Assembly: GCF_004116385.1 (NCBI RefSeq)
Contig: NZ_PEIB01000042.1
Location: forward strand, 1-39,261
Reading direction: 5' to 3'
Source: Veronia nyctiphanis
GTDB taxonomy: Bacteria; Pseudomonadota; Gammaproteobacteria; Enterobacterales; Vibrionaceae
DNA length: 39,261 bases
A program made the position numbers and the translations under genes. Numbering within the stretch: position 1 is the first letter of the stretch; each line of letters starts with the position of its first letter. This document shows, one piece after another, positions 8,840 through 16,526 of this stretch. Under the pieces are notes generated by a model, which had not been told where the DNA came from, did not search any database, and saw only the letters and a program-made list of their open reading frames with translations.

Positions 8840-8900
8840 TTTGGGTCATCGGTGTCTTGTGAAATAAATGGGGTTTGGTCATGGTTGACCCAGACCCAAA
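8840..8900 (-). promoter_or_regulatory. Candidate upstream activator sites for the sigma-54 regulator
   Basis: Two nested inverted repeats lie 60-120 bases upstream of the sigma-54 promoter, the usual distance for an enhancer. The outer pair is TTTGGGTC (8840-8847) with GACCCAAA (8893-8900). The inner pair is GGTCA (8877-8881) with TGACC (8886-8890), separated by 4 bases. They fall in the gap between the regulator's stop (8935) and phnD. Binding by the DctD-like protein is inferred. Confidence 0.4.
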
Positions 8901-8934
8901 ACGGCGAAACCGAAAAAATTTGCTCGTTACGAAG

Positions 8935-10285
8935 TCATGCCGACGGTTTGAAATTACTTTTATCAAGCTGGTGTTTTTTCATTTTTCGGTACAAGGTTTT
9001 TCTCGGCAAGTTTAACTTGGCAGCTACATCGTTGATATTGCCTGCCGATTCAATCAATGCTTCGGTCAGCACGTTTCTCTCGTATTGCTCCATTTGCTGT
9101 TCAAAAGCAAAAGTATGCTCGTCGACTGCCATGCTGGGCGAATGCAGATCAAAGCCATCTCCAACAATACCCAATACAAATCTCTCAGCGACATTGCGAA
9201 GCTCACGGACATTTCCCGGCCATTCATGGCGGCACAGTTGCTGGAGTTGGTCGGCATACAGGGTGGATGGCCGTGTTTTATATTTATGGCTTGCCTTCGC
9301 CACAAAATGGCGAAATAAATCCCGGATATCTTCTTTTCGTTGACGTAACGGAGGCAGGTGAATGCTGGCGATATTTAGGCGGTAGAATAAATCGGCCCGG
9401 AAATCGCCTTGGTCACTTAATTTGGCAAGGTCGGCTTTACTGGCTGCAATGACAACAATATTGACGGGAATAAGCGTATTGCCGCCAACACGCTCAATAC
9501 AACGCTCCTGAATCACTCTAAGCAGCTTGATTTGAACAGCCAATGGCATACTTTCGATTTCATCAAGAAACAGGGTGCCGCCACTGGCCTGCTCAATTTT
9601 ACCGATCCGTTTCTTGTTGGCACTGGTGAAGGAGCCCGCTTCATGGCCAAAGAGTTCACTTTCAATAATGCTCTCTGTCATTCCGCCGCAGTTAATCGCC
9701 ACAAAGGGCTTTTGATTGCGATCGCTGTATTCATGCAGTGCCCGGGCAATAACTTCTTTTCCCGTTCCCGTATCACCGTTGATGATGGTATCAACGCCCG
9801 TTCTTGATAACGCAAGAACCTGTTGTCGAACCATTGCCATCGCGCTCGAACTACCAATCACACGTTGCTCAATCGGAATACTACTCGCCGAGGCTTCATC
9901 GGTTGATTCATTTGTATCTTTGACACCGCGAGATTCAGTTTTTCAATCCACTCATCTCCTACTAGCGGTTTTTCGACAAAATCAAAGGCGCCGAGCTTCA
10001 TTGCTTCAATGGCCATGGTATATCGCCATGCCCGCTCATCAAAATTACTTCGCAGTGCGGGCTGCGTTGCCGTGCGGCCTCTAGCATCGCCAGACCATTT
10101 ATCACGGGCATCCTTACATCAGATAAAACAACCGTGTATGATTCTGTCGATAATGAGGCAAGCCCCTGTTGGGGGTCAGTAAACCCCGATACCGTGAACC
10201 CCTCTAACTCCAGCATTTCACTTACGGCGTCGACAACATCCGGCTCATCATCAATGAGGGTGATATGTCTGATCGGTGGGGTCAT
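8935..10285 (-). pseudogene. Sigma-54-dependent response regulator (DctD/NtrC type), two frameshifts
   Basis: Three frames together encode a ~450-residue NtrC-class activator. The first (10285 to ~10017) is a receiver domain with IDDEPDVVDAV, the phospho-Asp in VVLSDVRMP and LMSGHGDIP. The second (~10017 to ~9940) carries AIEAMKLGAFDFVEKPL with the receiver Lys. The third (to 8935) holds the AAA+ domain: Walker A GDTGTGKE, Walker B GGTLFLDEIES, the R-finger block FYRLNIASIHLPPLRQRKEDI, and a Fis-type helix-turn-helix (NDVAAKLNLPRKTLYRKM). The sigma-54 contact loop reads GSFTSA instead of GAFTGA. Restoring one base near 10017 and one in the A-run near 9940 gives 451 codons. Its ATG overlaps the kinase stop (ATGA). 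Confidence 0.86.
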
Positions 10286-12236
10286 GAAGAAATCTCCTGT
10301 AGTAGTTGCACGTCAAAGCGTGTTCCCTTGTCGGGTTCAGAGTGCACATGGATGAAACCACCAAAGTCTTTGATGATATTAAAGGCAATAGAAAGGCCCA
10401 GACCGAGCCCCTTTCCCACTTCTTTACGGGTGAAAAAAGGGTCAAAGATATGAGGCAAAGCTGACTGCGGTATGCCACTACCATTGTCAGTGACCGATAT
10501 CCTAATGCCCTCTTCAGATTGCTGAATATCCACAGAAACTGAAGGCATTAGTTCATCTTCCACCGCATCAACGGCATTACTGAGAAGGTTAAGAAGAACC
10601 TGTTCCAGTCTGATGGCATTGGCTCTCACCTTCGTGCTTCTGGCACAGCACACGCCAAGGTTATGGGTACATTTCGATTCGCAAACAGCTCGATCGCATC
10701 TTTCACAACGGGCAACACCAACGTTGCTGTAACTTTTCCATCACTCTTTCTCGAATAGGCTTTTAAGTGATGCGTAAGTGCTGCTACTTTGTGAAGCATT
10801 CTTTCTATTTTGGTGAGATTCTGCGCCGCCCTTTCAGGTCTGCCCTGCTCCAACCACTTGCTGGCACTTCGCACGTGGCTGTTTACTGCAGTGAGCGGTT
10901 GGTTAATCTCATGTGTTATCCCAACACTAAGTTGCCCCAAAGCCGCCAGCTTACCTGCCTGAACCAGCTCATTTTGAGTGACCTTCAGTTTCTCTTCCGC
11001 GGCTTTGCGCTCTTCAACCTCAGCTTCAAGTTGCTCATTAGTCCGTTTCACTGCTTTGGCTGTCGCCTGAAAGACGGTCAACGATTTGGCCATTTGGGTC
11101 ACTTCATCCTGCCCTTTAGTCGCCACATGGATATCGAGTCGACCCGTCGAAATCGCGAACATGTCCTGATTGAGTTGCAACAGACGTTCAAGAATACTCT
11201 TCCTGACATAGAACCAAGCGATACCCGCCGCCAAAGCGATACTGACCAGTGAAAGAAAAAACGAGAGAGTAATATTGGAAGCAAGAGACTGCTGAGCCAG
11301 CGCAATTGAGCGGTCAATTTCTAAATTCACGTTAACTGTATTTGTCTCAATCTGTATCGAGAGCTGATTAAGGTAATCTCGGCTGGTTTGCAGAAAATAT
11401 TCCTGCTGATAATGCCATTCCAAGACCTCATTCTTAAGCTGAAATAATCGGCTTGAACGCGACGCCAATCGATAAATGAGTGACAATTTCTCATCAAGTG
11501 TCGGCCTTGTTGACGCCAGACCGCTCTGCTGCCAAAGTGCAAGCCATTGCGAGCCAATGTCCTCCAGTTGGTAGCTGGTGTCATCCAGCTCATTAAAGCT
11601 ACGATCAGAATTCCACTTTTCAATTAAGCCCAATTGATAGTAAAGCAGCGCCTTCAACTGGCTGAAATTGACGCGTGTTTTCTCTCGGTCGGTTAACTGA
11701 TCCAGTTCTTCGCTGGCAGATTTAAGAAGCGGGAAAAAACCTTCCATCAGTTGCGTAAGCTCACCACTAAGAGCCTGTGATTCTTCGATACTCTGATGGA
11801 GTAAACTGAGGCTGTTGATGACCTGAGAGAACAGATCTTTAAAATAGGCGTGATATTCGGGGAATGTCTCCATAGCACGACGCATATCATCGATATTATC
11901 GGTGATCCTGGTGATCAGGTGTTGTCGCTCAAGACTAGAATCAACTTCAATCAGTAAAGCAGAGTCCGTAATCAACGCCCGAACAATATCATTCAAGCGC
12001 GCAGCCTGTTCGAGTGTGGGTATGTCTGTCTCTTTGAGTTCAACCAATGCACTGTCTACACGGCTGAACGTAAACGATGAAAATAAGGCGAGCGAAAGTG
12101 TTGTAAAAGAGAGTAGCGCAAACGCAAAACCAAGGCGGAACGCGATACCACGCCAGTTTTTCCAGAATGCCAACCCTTGCGAGTCGACGACTCTCTGTTG
12201 CGAAGTATTTAATGATTGAGTCATCCCGATATTCAT
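10282..12236 (-). pseudogene. Sensor histidine kinase (DctB/TorS-like), one frameshift
   Basis: A ~651-residue inner-membrane kinase if one base is restored near 10636-10642. TM1 is about residues 29-53. A long, mainly helical periplasmic domain of ~270 residues follows, then TM2 (about 325-345), a HAMP region and a coiled coil. The phosphoacceptor block is AGKLAALGQLSVGITHEINQP. The frame breaks after ITLACAVPEA and resumes at TKVRANAIRLEQVLLNLLSNA (N box), with G boxes VTDNGSGIP and GKGLGLGLSIA. As written, the kinase would lose its ATP-binding domain. ATG 12224 (MTQSL) may be the true start, because the duplicated copy near 15.66 kb conserves only that codon. It is coupled by ATGA overlap to the response-regulator gene. 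Confidence 0.85.
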
Positions 12237-12506
12237 TAGTGGTATCTAACTGAAGCATCGATAATGGCGCAATCTAGTAAGGCCGCCTACCTCAGAACTG
12301 TGAAATCATATGCAACAGCGTTGAAGTACTATTTTTGAGTCGAATGAATTAAATTCGAGCTACCATTTTGCTCCTTTCCTCAAATCCTTCAAGCAAAGGT
12401 ACCCCGCCCCACATCCATGTTGTCTCCAGGTCTGACTTCAAAACCAATAGCCAACAAAGTGCGAAAACGTTTTTTCCAACAGGGATAATAAAGTATTTAT
12501 CAATAA

Positions 12507-12536
12507 TGCCCCCACTCGATATAGTGAATGGGGGCA
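12507..12536 (-). terminator. Terminator hairpin after the DUF1439 remnant
   Basis: TGCCCCCA (12507-12514) pairs perfectly with TGGGGGCA (12529-12536), with inner CACT/AGTG pairing. It lies 6 bases past the stop at 12542 and isolates it from the kinase gene. No long T-run is present. Confidence 0.5.
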
Positions 12537-12863
12537 AGCACTCAGTCAAAAATGAAATCAAAGGCAATGGCTACATCAGTTGATTCTGACGCCGGGCGAA
12601 ACCAGTTTCCGTTTATACCTTGCAGGTGATCAGATTGTGACATCAATAACTTGGTGGGTAGTCTCAATTGATCTTTAATGTTATCGAACAGCTCTGCTGG
12701 GACTTTGTTTAACAGCTTTTGGCTCACTTTATCAGCAACAATTGGCGGAATATTTGAGCTATGGTTGGTCTGATCGATGACGTTGTATGTCAGATTACTC
12801 ATCCTCAACGTCAGTAATTCCTGATCACCAGAATACTTCAAGTCTATCGCTGCCTGCATATCC

Positions 12864-12918
12864 ACTGAAACACTGAAACACTGAAACACTGAAACACTGA
12901 AACACTGAAACACTGAAC
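12864..12918. repeat. 8-bp coding microsatellite, about 6.9 units
   Basis: The plus-strand unit ACACTGAA is repeated six times exactly (12871-12918), plus a seventh copy lacking its first base (CACTGAA, 12864-12870). On the coding (minus) strand the unit is TTCAGTGT. Since 8 is not a multiple of 3, any gain or loss of one unit changes the frame of the DUF1439 remnant. The array encodes repeated FSVSVFQC in two frames. Confidence 0.95.
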
Positions 12919-12980
12919 AGTATTTTATCGCCCTTCAACTCGCCTTGGTCGAGCCCTAGAGTGATCAGTACATTATCAAA

Positions 12981-13011
12981 GGCTATTCGCATAACCTCGT
13001 TATGAATAGCC
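12981..13011. repeat. Near-perfect inverted repeat at the gene-fusion junction
   Basis: GGCTATTCGCATAAC (12981-12995) faces GTTATGAATAGCC (12999-13011) across CTC. The arms are identical except for a two-base GC difference. It sits exactly where homology to the small membrane-protein gene stops and DUF1439 coding sequence begins, as expected of a fold-back or template-switch event. Confidence 0.8.
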
Positions 13012-13155
13012 ACATAAGGAAAGGAAAGTAATCTAACCAACTATTCACAGCAAACCTCAAAATAACTAAATGTTGTTGTTAATTTATTTTCTGGAATCTT
13101 ACCCTTTTGATAGGTTATGAATGAATCAATCGTTTGTCTCGCACTTCTCCTGCAA
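13012..13155. repeat. Duplicated segment, copy A (matches 15972-16115)
   Basis: This segment aligns over about 140 bases with 15972-16115. Shared blocks are GGAAAGTAATCTAACCAAC, TAAATGTTGTTGTT, TTACCCTTTTGATAA/G and GTTTGTCTCGCA / GTTGTCTCGCAT. It covers the start and upstream region of the 50-aa membrane-protein gene. I judge identity by eye as about 80%. It is part of a larger duplication that also includes the kinase 5' end. Confidence 0.85.
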
Positions 13156-13424
13156 AAGCAGAGATGAAACACTACTCTGGCAACTCGATGATAAGGCTTC
13201 AAAATAGCAAGGTCTCGCAGGTAGTAGGGATAGATAAAAAGTCGCAGAATTTTAGTTAAATGTGAACAGATGAGTTAGAGCTAGTCCGGTTTATTAAGCG
13301 AATAGATTTGATAACAAGGAGAAAGCTTTCGTGGCTTTAAGCCGCAAAATAATGCGGCTTAAAGGAGGAACATAACTGCTAAAGTGCTTGCGCTTATGGC
13401 AAAAAACGCAGGCAGCAAAACAGC

Positions 13425-14811
13425 TTAATCATAGAACATTTCTTCATGACCAAGGAGCTTATATGTCGCGATGTTTTTCCCGTCTGAGTAACTGACTCTG
13501 ATATGAAGTGGGCACGACAAATCCTCTTGGAATGTCAAATCGACCCCTGTGACTCCGCCGATTTGGGTATCAAGGATTAGTTGGTAATCAAAGCTCTGAT
13601 TACAGATGCTGACAAAATCCAGCTCTATCTCTTTTTTCTGACTCTGCCCAGAAGTATCAAAAAAAGATAATTTGGCCTCTGTGTTTCCATAGGAGTTGGT
13701 TGCTGTTTCAGACACTACAATGACATCAGGTATTTGTAGATCTGGCCTAGACTGGTGATCAGCATTGTGGTCGGTGATCACATTAATAAAAGGCGTCATT
13801 GGAAAACCGTAGCTCATTCCAGTCTTATGGCTATATCCAAAAGCATGACCATACTCGTGCAAAAGAACCTTATAAAGCCCATTACTTATTCCATCGACAC
13901 TGTTTTTATATAGCTTTTCTCTCACACTGGCAAAGCCTTTGGTACCCGAGGTCTCATCCATCATTGATGGTTTTTTACCTCCACCTAAACCCTGGAAATT
14001 GCCTTTGCCAGCATATATCGACTTCACCTTTAGTAGATGTCCCTCGTAACCAAAGCGGATCATGTTGTAAAGCCCTGCGTCAAGTCCATCTACCCATTCT
14101 GTTTTACAATTGTCTGAGTTGTTTAACGTCGGACAGCCATTCTCAAAATAAGAACGAATACTCGATGTGTATTGTTTGCTGTTAGCGGCATTGTGCGCAT
14201 TGGCTGTTAAAATCTCTGCCACTTCCCGGTAGTCAGCAGTGAGTGGTCTGATGCACTTTTTCTTTGCAACCTGACCAGCAGGTGGAATACAGTCGACCTC
14301 ATCTATTTCTATGGTTGGCCCGACACTCAGTCGCGGCGTAAAGATCTTATTCTGTTTGATCACCATCGGGTCTGACCCAAATTTGATTTTACGAGTTTTA
14401 ATGACTGCTTTAGCAAAAGGCCTCAAGACACTGTCGAGATTGAAGCGTATTATTTTTTTTTGACCTTTTTTTGTCGTAACTTGAAGAAGCACCGAGTTGA
14501 CATTAAAAGGCGTGTTATTTGACACTACCCATTTTCGGGCGTTCTTTTTGATGATAGAAATGTCGTCCAGAATAACGATATCAGGTTTCATGATATCCTC
14601 TTGGGAGGCTACTTTCGCTTCGACAACTGTCACCCCTTTGACATACATAGGGTCCGTGATGTTTACATATTTTGCAGATTGATAGCTTGCGAGTTCAGCA
14701 AACGAATAGTTGGAGAAAAAAGTACAAAAAAAGTAGTGGAACTAACAGAAAAATATATGTGACTGAACTATTTGTAATTTTATCATTATCGTCAAGATCT
14801 TTAATTCTCAT
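13425..14811 (-). CDS. Secreted zinc metallopeptidase-like protein with a frame break in its signal peptide
   Basis: From 14648 to 13425 the frame encodes 407 residues with the zinc site HEYGHAFGYSH (HExxHxxGxxH). MSYG follows at once, a possible Met-turn, so it belongs with metzincin-like peptidases. The frame stays open upstream to FAELASYQSAKYVNITDP, but no start exists there. A start at ATG 14811 (after AAGGA) encodes MRIKDLDDNDKIT followed by a strongly hydrophobic segment in another frame. Two A-runs (plus strand 14716-14721 and 14726-14732) lie between. One missing base in each, or one extra base, joins them into a perfect signal peptide ending SNYSFA. Several cysteines fit a secreted protein. 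I do not recognise a named family; the substrate is unknown. Confidence 0.7.
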
Positions 14812-14818
14812 CTCTCAT

Positions 14819-15255
14819 TCCTTTTTTAAAAAATTTAAACAATAAAGACTCAAATATCGCTAAATATTTTAGCTTGATACCCACAGAGGACTTCATCTGG
14901 TCAGTATTATTTACGTTAATATTAAAAATGACTTAAGCCATAGCCATCAGCTAAACTCATCGCCAATAAATAATTGATTTATATTATTTTTACCAAAATG
15001 CATTTATGGTTAATTACTCATTACTATCACCATTTTTTTATGAAATAACACACACATATATATAAATCACAAAAAGCATCTCTGGCACCAGTCATAATAG
15101 ACACATCAGTCAAAACTAATCAAGTATATAAATAAGACTTAGGGGATTACTAAAATTGGCATTTTTATAACAGCACTAATCAAATGAAGATTAGAGAGAA
15201 AATAAAGAGAAAATAAAGAGAAAAAATATTTATTGAGTGAACAATCATGTCAAAT
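14819..15255. other. AT-rich intergenic region
   Basis: About 440 bases, very AT-rich, upstream of the metallopeptidase gene and downstream of the kinase relic. It contains a direct repetition GAGAAAATAAA (about 15191-15223) and no credible gene. The metallopeptidase promoter should lie at its left end, but no clear -35/-10 pair stands out. Confidence 0.5.
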
Positions 15256-15468
15256 TTAGTGTGCTAGAGTAAATTTTACGGCCGCCTTTAAAGGACCAAT
15301 AGACGCTGGATACTGCCAGTTTGTACTTTTACATATGACATCGATAATATCTTTGCTATAACCAAAGCCCTCTCAGGTGCCTTGAGCAACATCATTTTCG
15401 ATCACTAAGCCCGGCTTTAAACAGAAAGTCACTTTACTATGCACATAGCTAAACGCATTCCACACTGA
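15256..15468 (-). pseudogene. Orphan C-terminal domain fragment, possibly TonB/AgmX-like
   Basis: Directly after the kinase relic the same frame changes to unrelated sequence: YVHSKVTFCLKPGLVIENDV, a TGA at 15373, then EGFGYSKDIIDVICKSTNWQ and PLKAAVKFTLAH to a TAA at 15256. The pattern (beta strand, helix with Cys, W-x-YP, final beta strand) recalls the C-terminal domain of TonB or AgmX/PglI-type proteins, but this is weak. It has no start of its own and an internal stop, so I treat it as debris joined to the relic. Confidence 0.4.
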
Positions 15469-15663
15469 AATTTGTATCGAGTGTTGATTGAGGTAATCCA
15501 GGCTAGTTTGCAGAAAAAATGCCTGCTGATAATGCCGTTCCAAAGCTTGAATTTTGAGTTGAAACAAGCAAAGGCGAAGCGCAATACCACGTAAGTTTTC
15601 ACGGTATGCAAGTCGAGCCGAGTCAACGGCTCACCGTTGCGACATATTTAATGATTGAGTCAT
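15469..15663 (-). pseudogene. Internally deleted relic of the sensor kinase at 10282-12236
   Basis: Read from ATG 15663, the frame gives MTQSLNMSQR, a TGA, then AVDSARLAYRENLRGIALRL joined to LFQLKIQALERHYQQAFFLQ and TSLDYLNQHSIQI. This matches residues near the start of the kinase (MTQSLNTSQQRVVDS...NWRGIAFRL) and then a segment ~225 codons further on (LFQLKNEVLEWHYQQEYFLQ, TSRDYLNQLSIQI). The intervening sensor-domain codons are missing. The kinase's upstream region is also duplicated, to about 15766. It is non-functional: early stop, no kinase domain. Confidence 0.9.
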
Positions 15664-15673
15664 ACTGATATTA

Positions 15674-15704
15674 ATTATTGATATTTAAGTTAAATATCAA
15701 TAAT
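15674..15704. repeat. Perfect 14-bp inverted repeat upstream of the kinase relic
   Basis: ATTATTGATATTTA (15674-15687) and TAAATATCAATAAT (15691-15704) are perfectly complementary, with AGT between. It begins 11 bases upstream of the relic's start codon. The corresponding sequence in the intact kinase's upstream region (about 12245-12280) has only traces of this symmetry. Confidence 0.85.
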
Positions 15705-15857
15705 GACGCAATCTGATGAGACCACGTAACTCAGATTGATGCAATGATATGCAACAAGCTGAGGTAGGACATTTGGGTCAGGAGTTAACCTTAAGAGACG
15801 GTTATTCTCTCAGGAAAGAGGAAAACAAATCTAGTCGCAAACCTGGGTCGGAGAGTG

Positions 15858-16010
15858 TCAAGCATCGAGCCTAGCAATTCCTTTCTTCTCTTCTTTCAAT
15901 TTCTTATCTTGGTCAAAGTGCCATTTGATAGCGAAAAAAGCGGCAACGCCCAGTGCTATTAGCTTGATAGCCATAGCCACATATGGAAAGTAATCTAACC
16001 AACTATTCAC
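15858..16010 (-). CDS. Small single-pass membrane protein (50 aa)
   Basis: GTG 16010 is preceded by GAGGT five bases upstream. The peptide is NSWLDYFPYVAMAIKLIALG, VAAFFAIKWHFDQDKK and a charged tail (LKEEKKGIARLDA). One hydrophobic helix covers about residues 9-30. Function is unknown. A broken copy of its start and upstream region lies at 13012-13155, fused to a DUF1439 remnant, so the two genes were probably neighbours before the duplication. Conservation of the start codon and ribosome-binding site in both copies supports the call despite its size. Confidence 0.65.
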   Translation of the reverse strand: MNSWLDYFPYVAMAIKLIALGVAAFFAIKWHFDQDKKLKEEKKGIARLDA

Positions 16011-16115
16011 TGTAAACCTCGAAACAATTAAATGTTGTTGTTCATTTTTTCGGAATTTTACCCTTTTGATAAGCTCTAAATCAATCGGTTGTCTCGCATT
16101 TTTAATGCAAAAACA
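15972..16115. repeat. Duplicated segment, copy B (matches 13012-13155)
   Basis: Carries the 5' end and upstream sequence of the 50-aa membrane-protein gene; this is the copy with an intact frame. See copy A for the shared blocks. Beyond 16115 the two diverge. A short hairpin, CCTCAA (16116-16121) with TTGAGG (16127-16132), marks the end of homology. Confidence 0.85.
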
Positions 16116-16132
16116 CCTCAAGAATTTTGAGG

Positions 16133-16430
16133 ATACTTCACTCCATCAATAATTTAAGAATGATAGTTTTGGCTTTCTTGCAATGAATCAAGGCTACCCA
16201 ACACACTCTTCATTAACCAATACTGTCTTTTAAATTACGGGTGTTTGTACTCTTCCAAAATCAAGCGGTGGCAATTTCCGCCATACGTCACATTTTCTAC
16301 TCTTTGTCGATGAGACTAACTTTTTACTTGAAGCCCCATCGCTACTGACTTGCCTATCAAAAACACCATGCTCAAGAATCATTCACGGGTGTTATGTGCC
16401 AAATTCTGAAATTATTTATTTGCTGTTGAT
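16133..16430. other. Intergenic region upstream of the ribonucleotide reductase genes
   Basis: About 300 bases with no credible gene on either strand. It should hold the RNR promoter near its right end, next to the Fur-like box. Nothing else was recognised. Confidence 0.5.
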
Positions 16431-16449
16431 GAGAATGAGAATTATAATC
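16431..16449 (+). promoter_or_regulatory. Fur box upstream of the RNR operon
   Basis: GAGAATGAGAATTATAATC matches 15 of 19 positions of the Fur consensus GATAATGATAATCATTATC. It lies 77 bases before the nrdA-type start codon, in the likely promoter. Repression by Fur when iron is plentiful is inferred. Confidence 0.65.
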
Positions 16450-16451
16450 AT

Positions 16452-16467
16452 ATTCAACATATAGTGA
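16452..16467 (+). promoter_or_regulatory. Possible NrdR box
   Basis: ATTCAACATATAGTGA matches 12 of 16 positions of the NrdR consensus ACACWATATATWGTGT. NrdR boxes normally occur in pairs. The nearby ATTAATATATAACACG is a poor second copy, so the call is weak. Confidence 0.3.
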
Positions 16468-16526
16468 TGGCATTAATATATAACACGACATGTAGTGGTG
16501 CTTTTACTAACGTACAGGGGATTTCA

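Larger units (their letters stand above)
12542..13048 (-). pseudogene. DUF1439 lipoprotein remnant fused to the start of a small membrane-protein gene, interrupted by a microsatellite
   Basis: The 3' part encodes the C-terminal half of a DUF1439 (YceB-like) protein (VDMQAAIDLKYSGDQELLTLRMSNL...PPIVADKVSQKLL...). The matching upstream part, FDNVLITLGLDQGELKGDKILF, is in another frame. The two are separated by about seven copies of an 8-bp unit (12864-12918). Unit counts congruent to 2 modulo 3 would join the frames; the seven seen here do not. The usual lipoprotein signal is absent. Instead, GTG 13048 begins the first residues of the 50-aa protein found intact at 15858-16010 (NSWLDYFP), broken by a TTTCC duplication. 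I regard it as a rearranged gene whose reading frame depends on repeat number. Confidence 0.65.

Noticed and set aside
12864-12918. CRISPR-like array
   Set aside because: Units are 8 bp, contiguous and without spacers; it is a microsatellite.
13012-16115. Insertion sequence flanked by repeats
   Set aside because: No transposase, terminal inverted repeats or target-site duplication; the repeats are duplicated gene segments in the same orientation.
16470-16490. Second NrdR box paired with 16452-16467
   Set aside because: ATTAATATATAACACG matches the consensus only in its AT core; the outer ACAC/GTGT arms do not fit.
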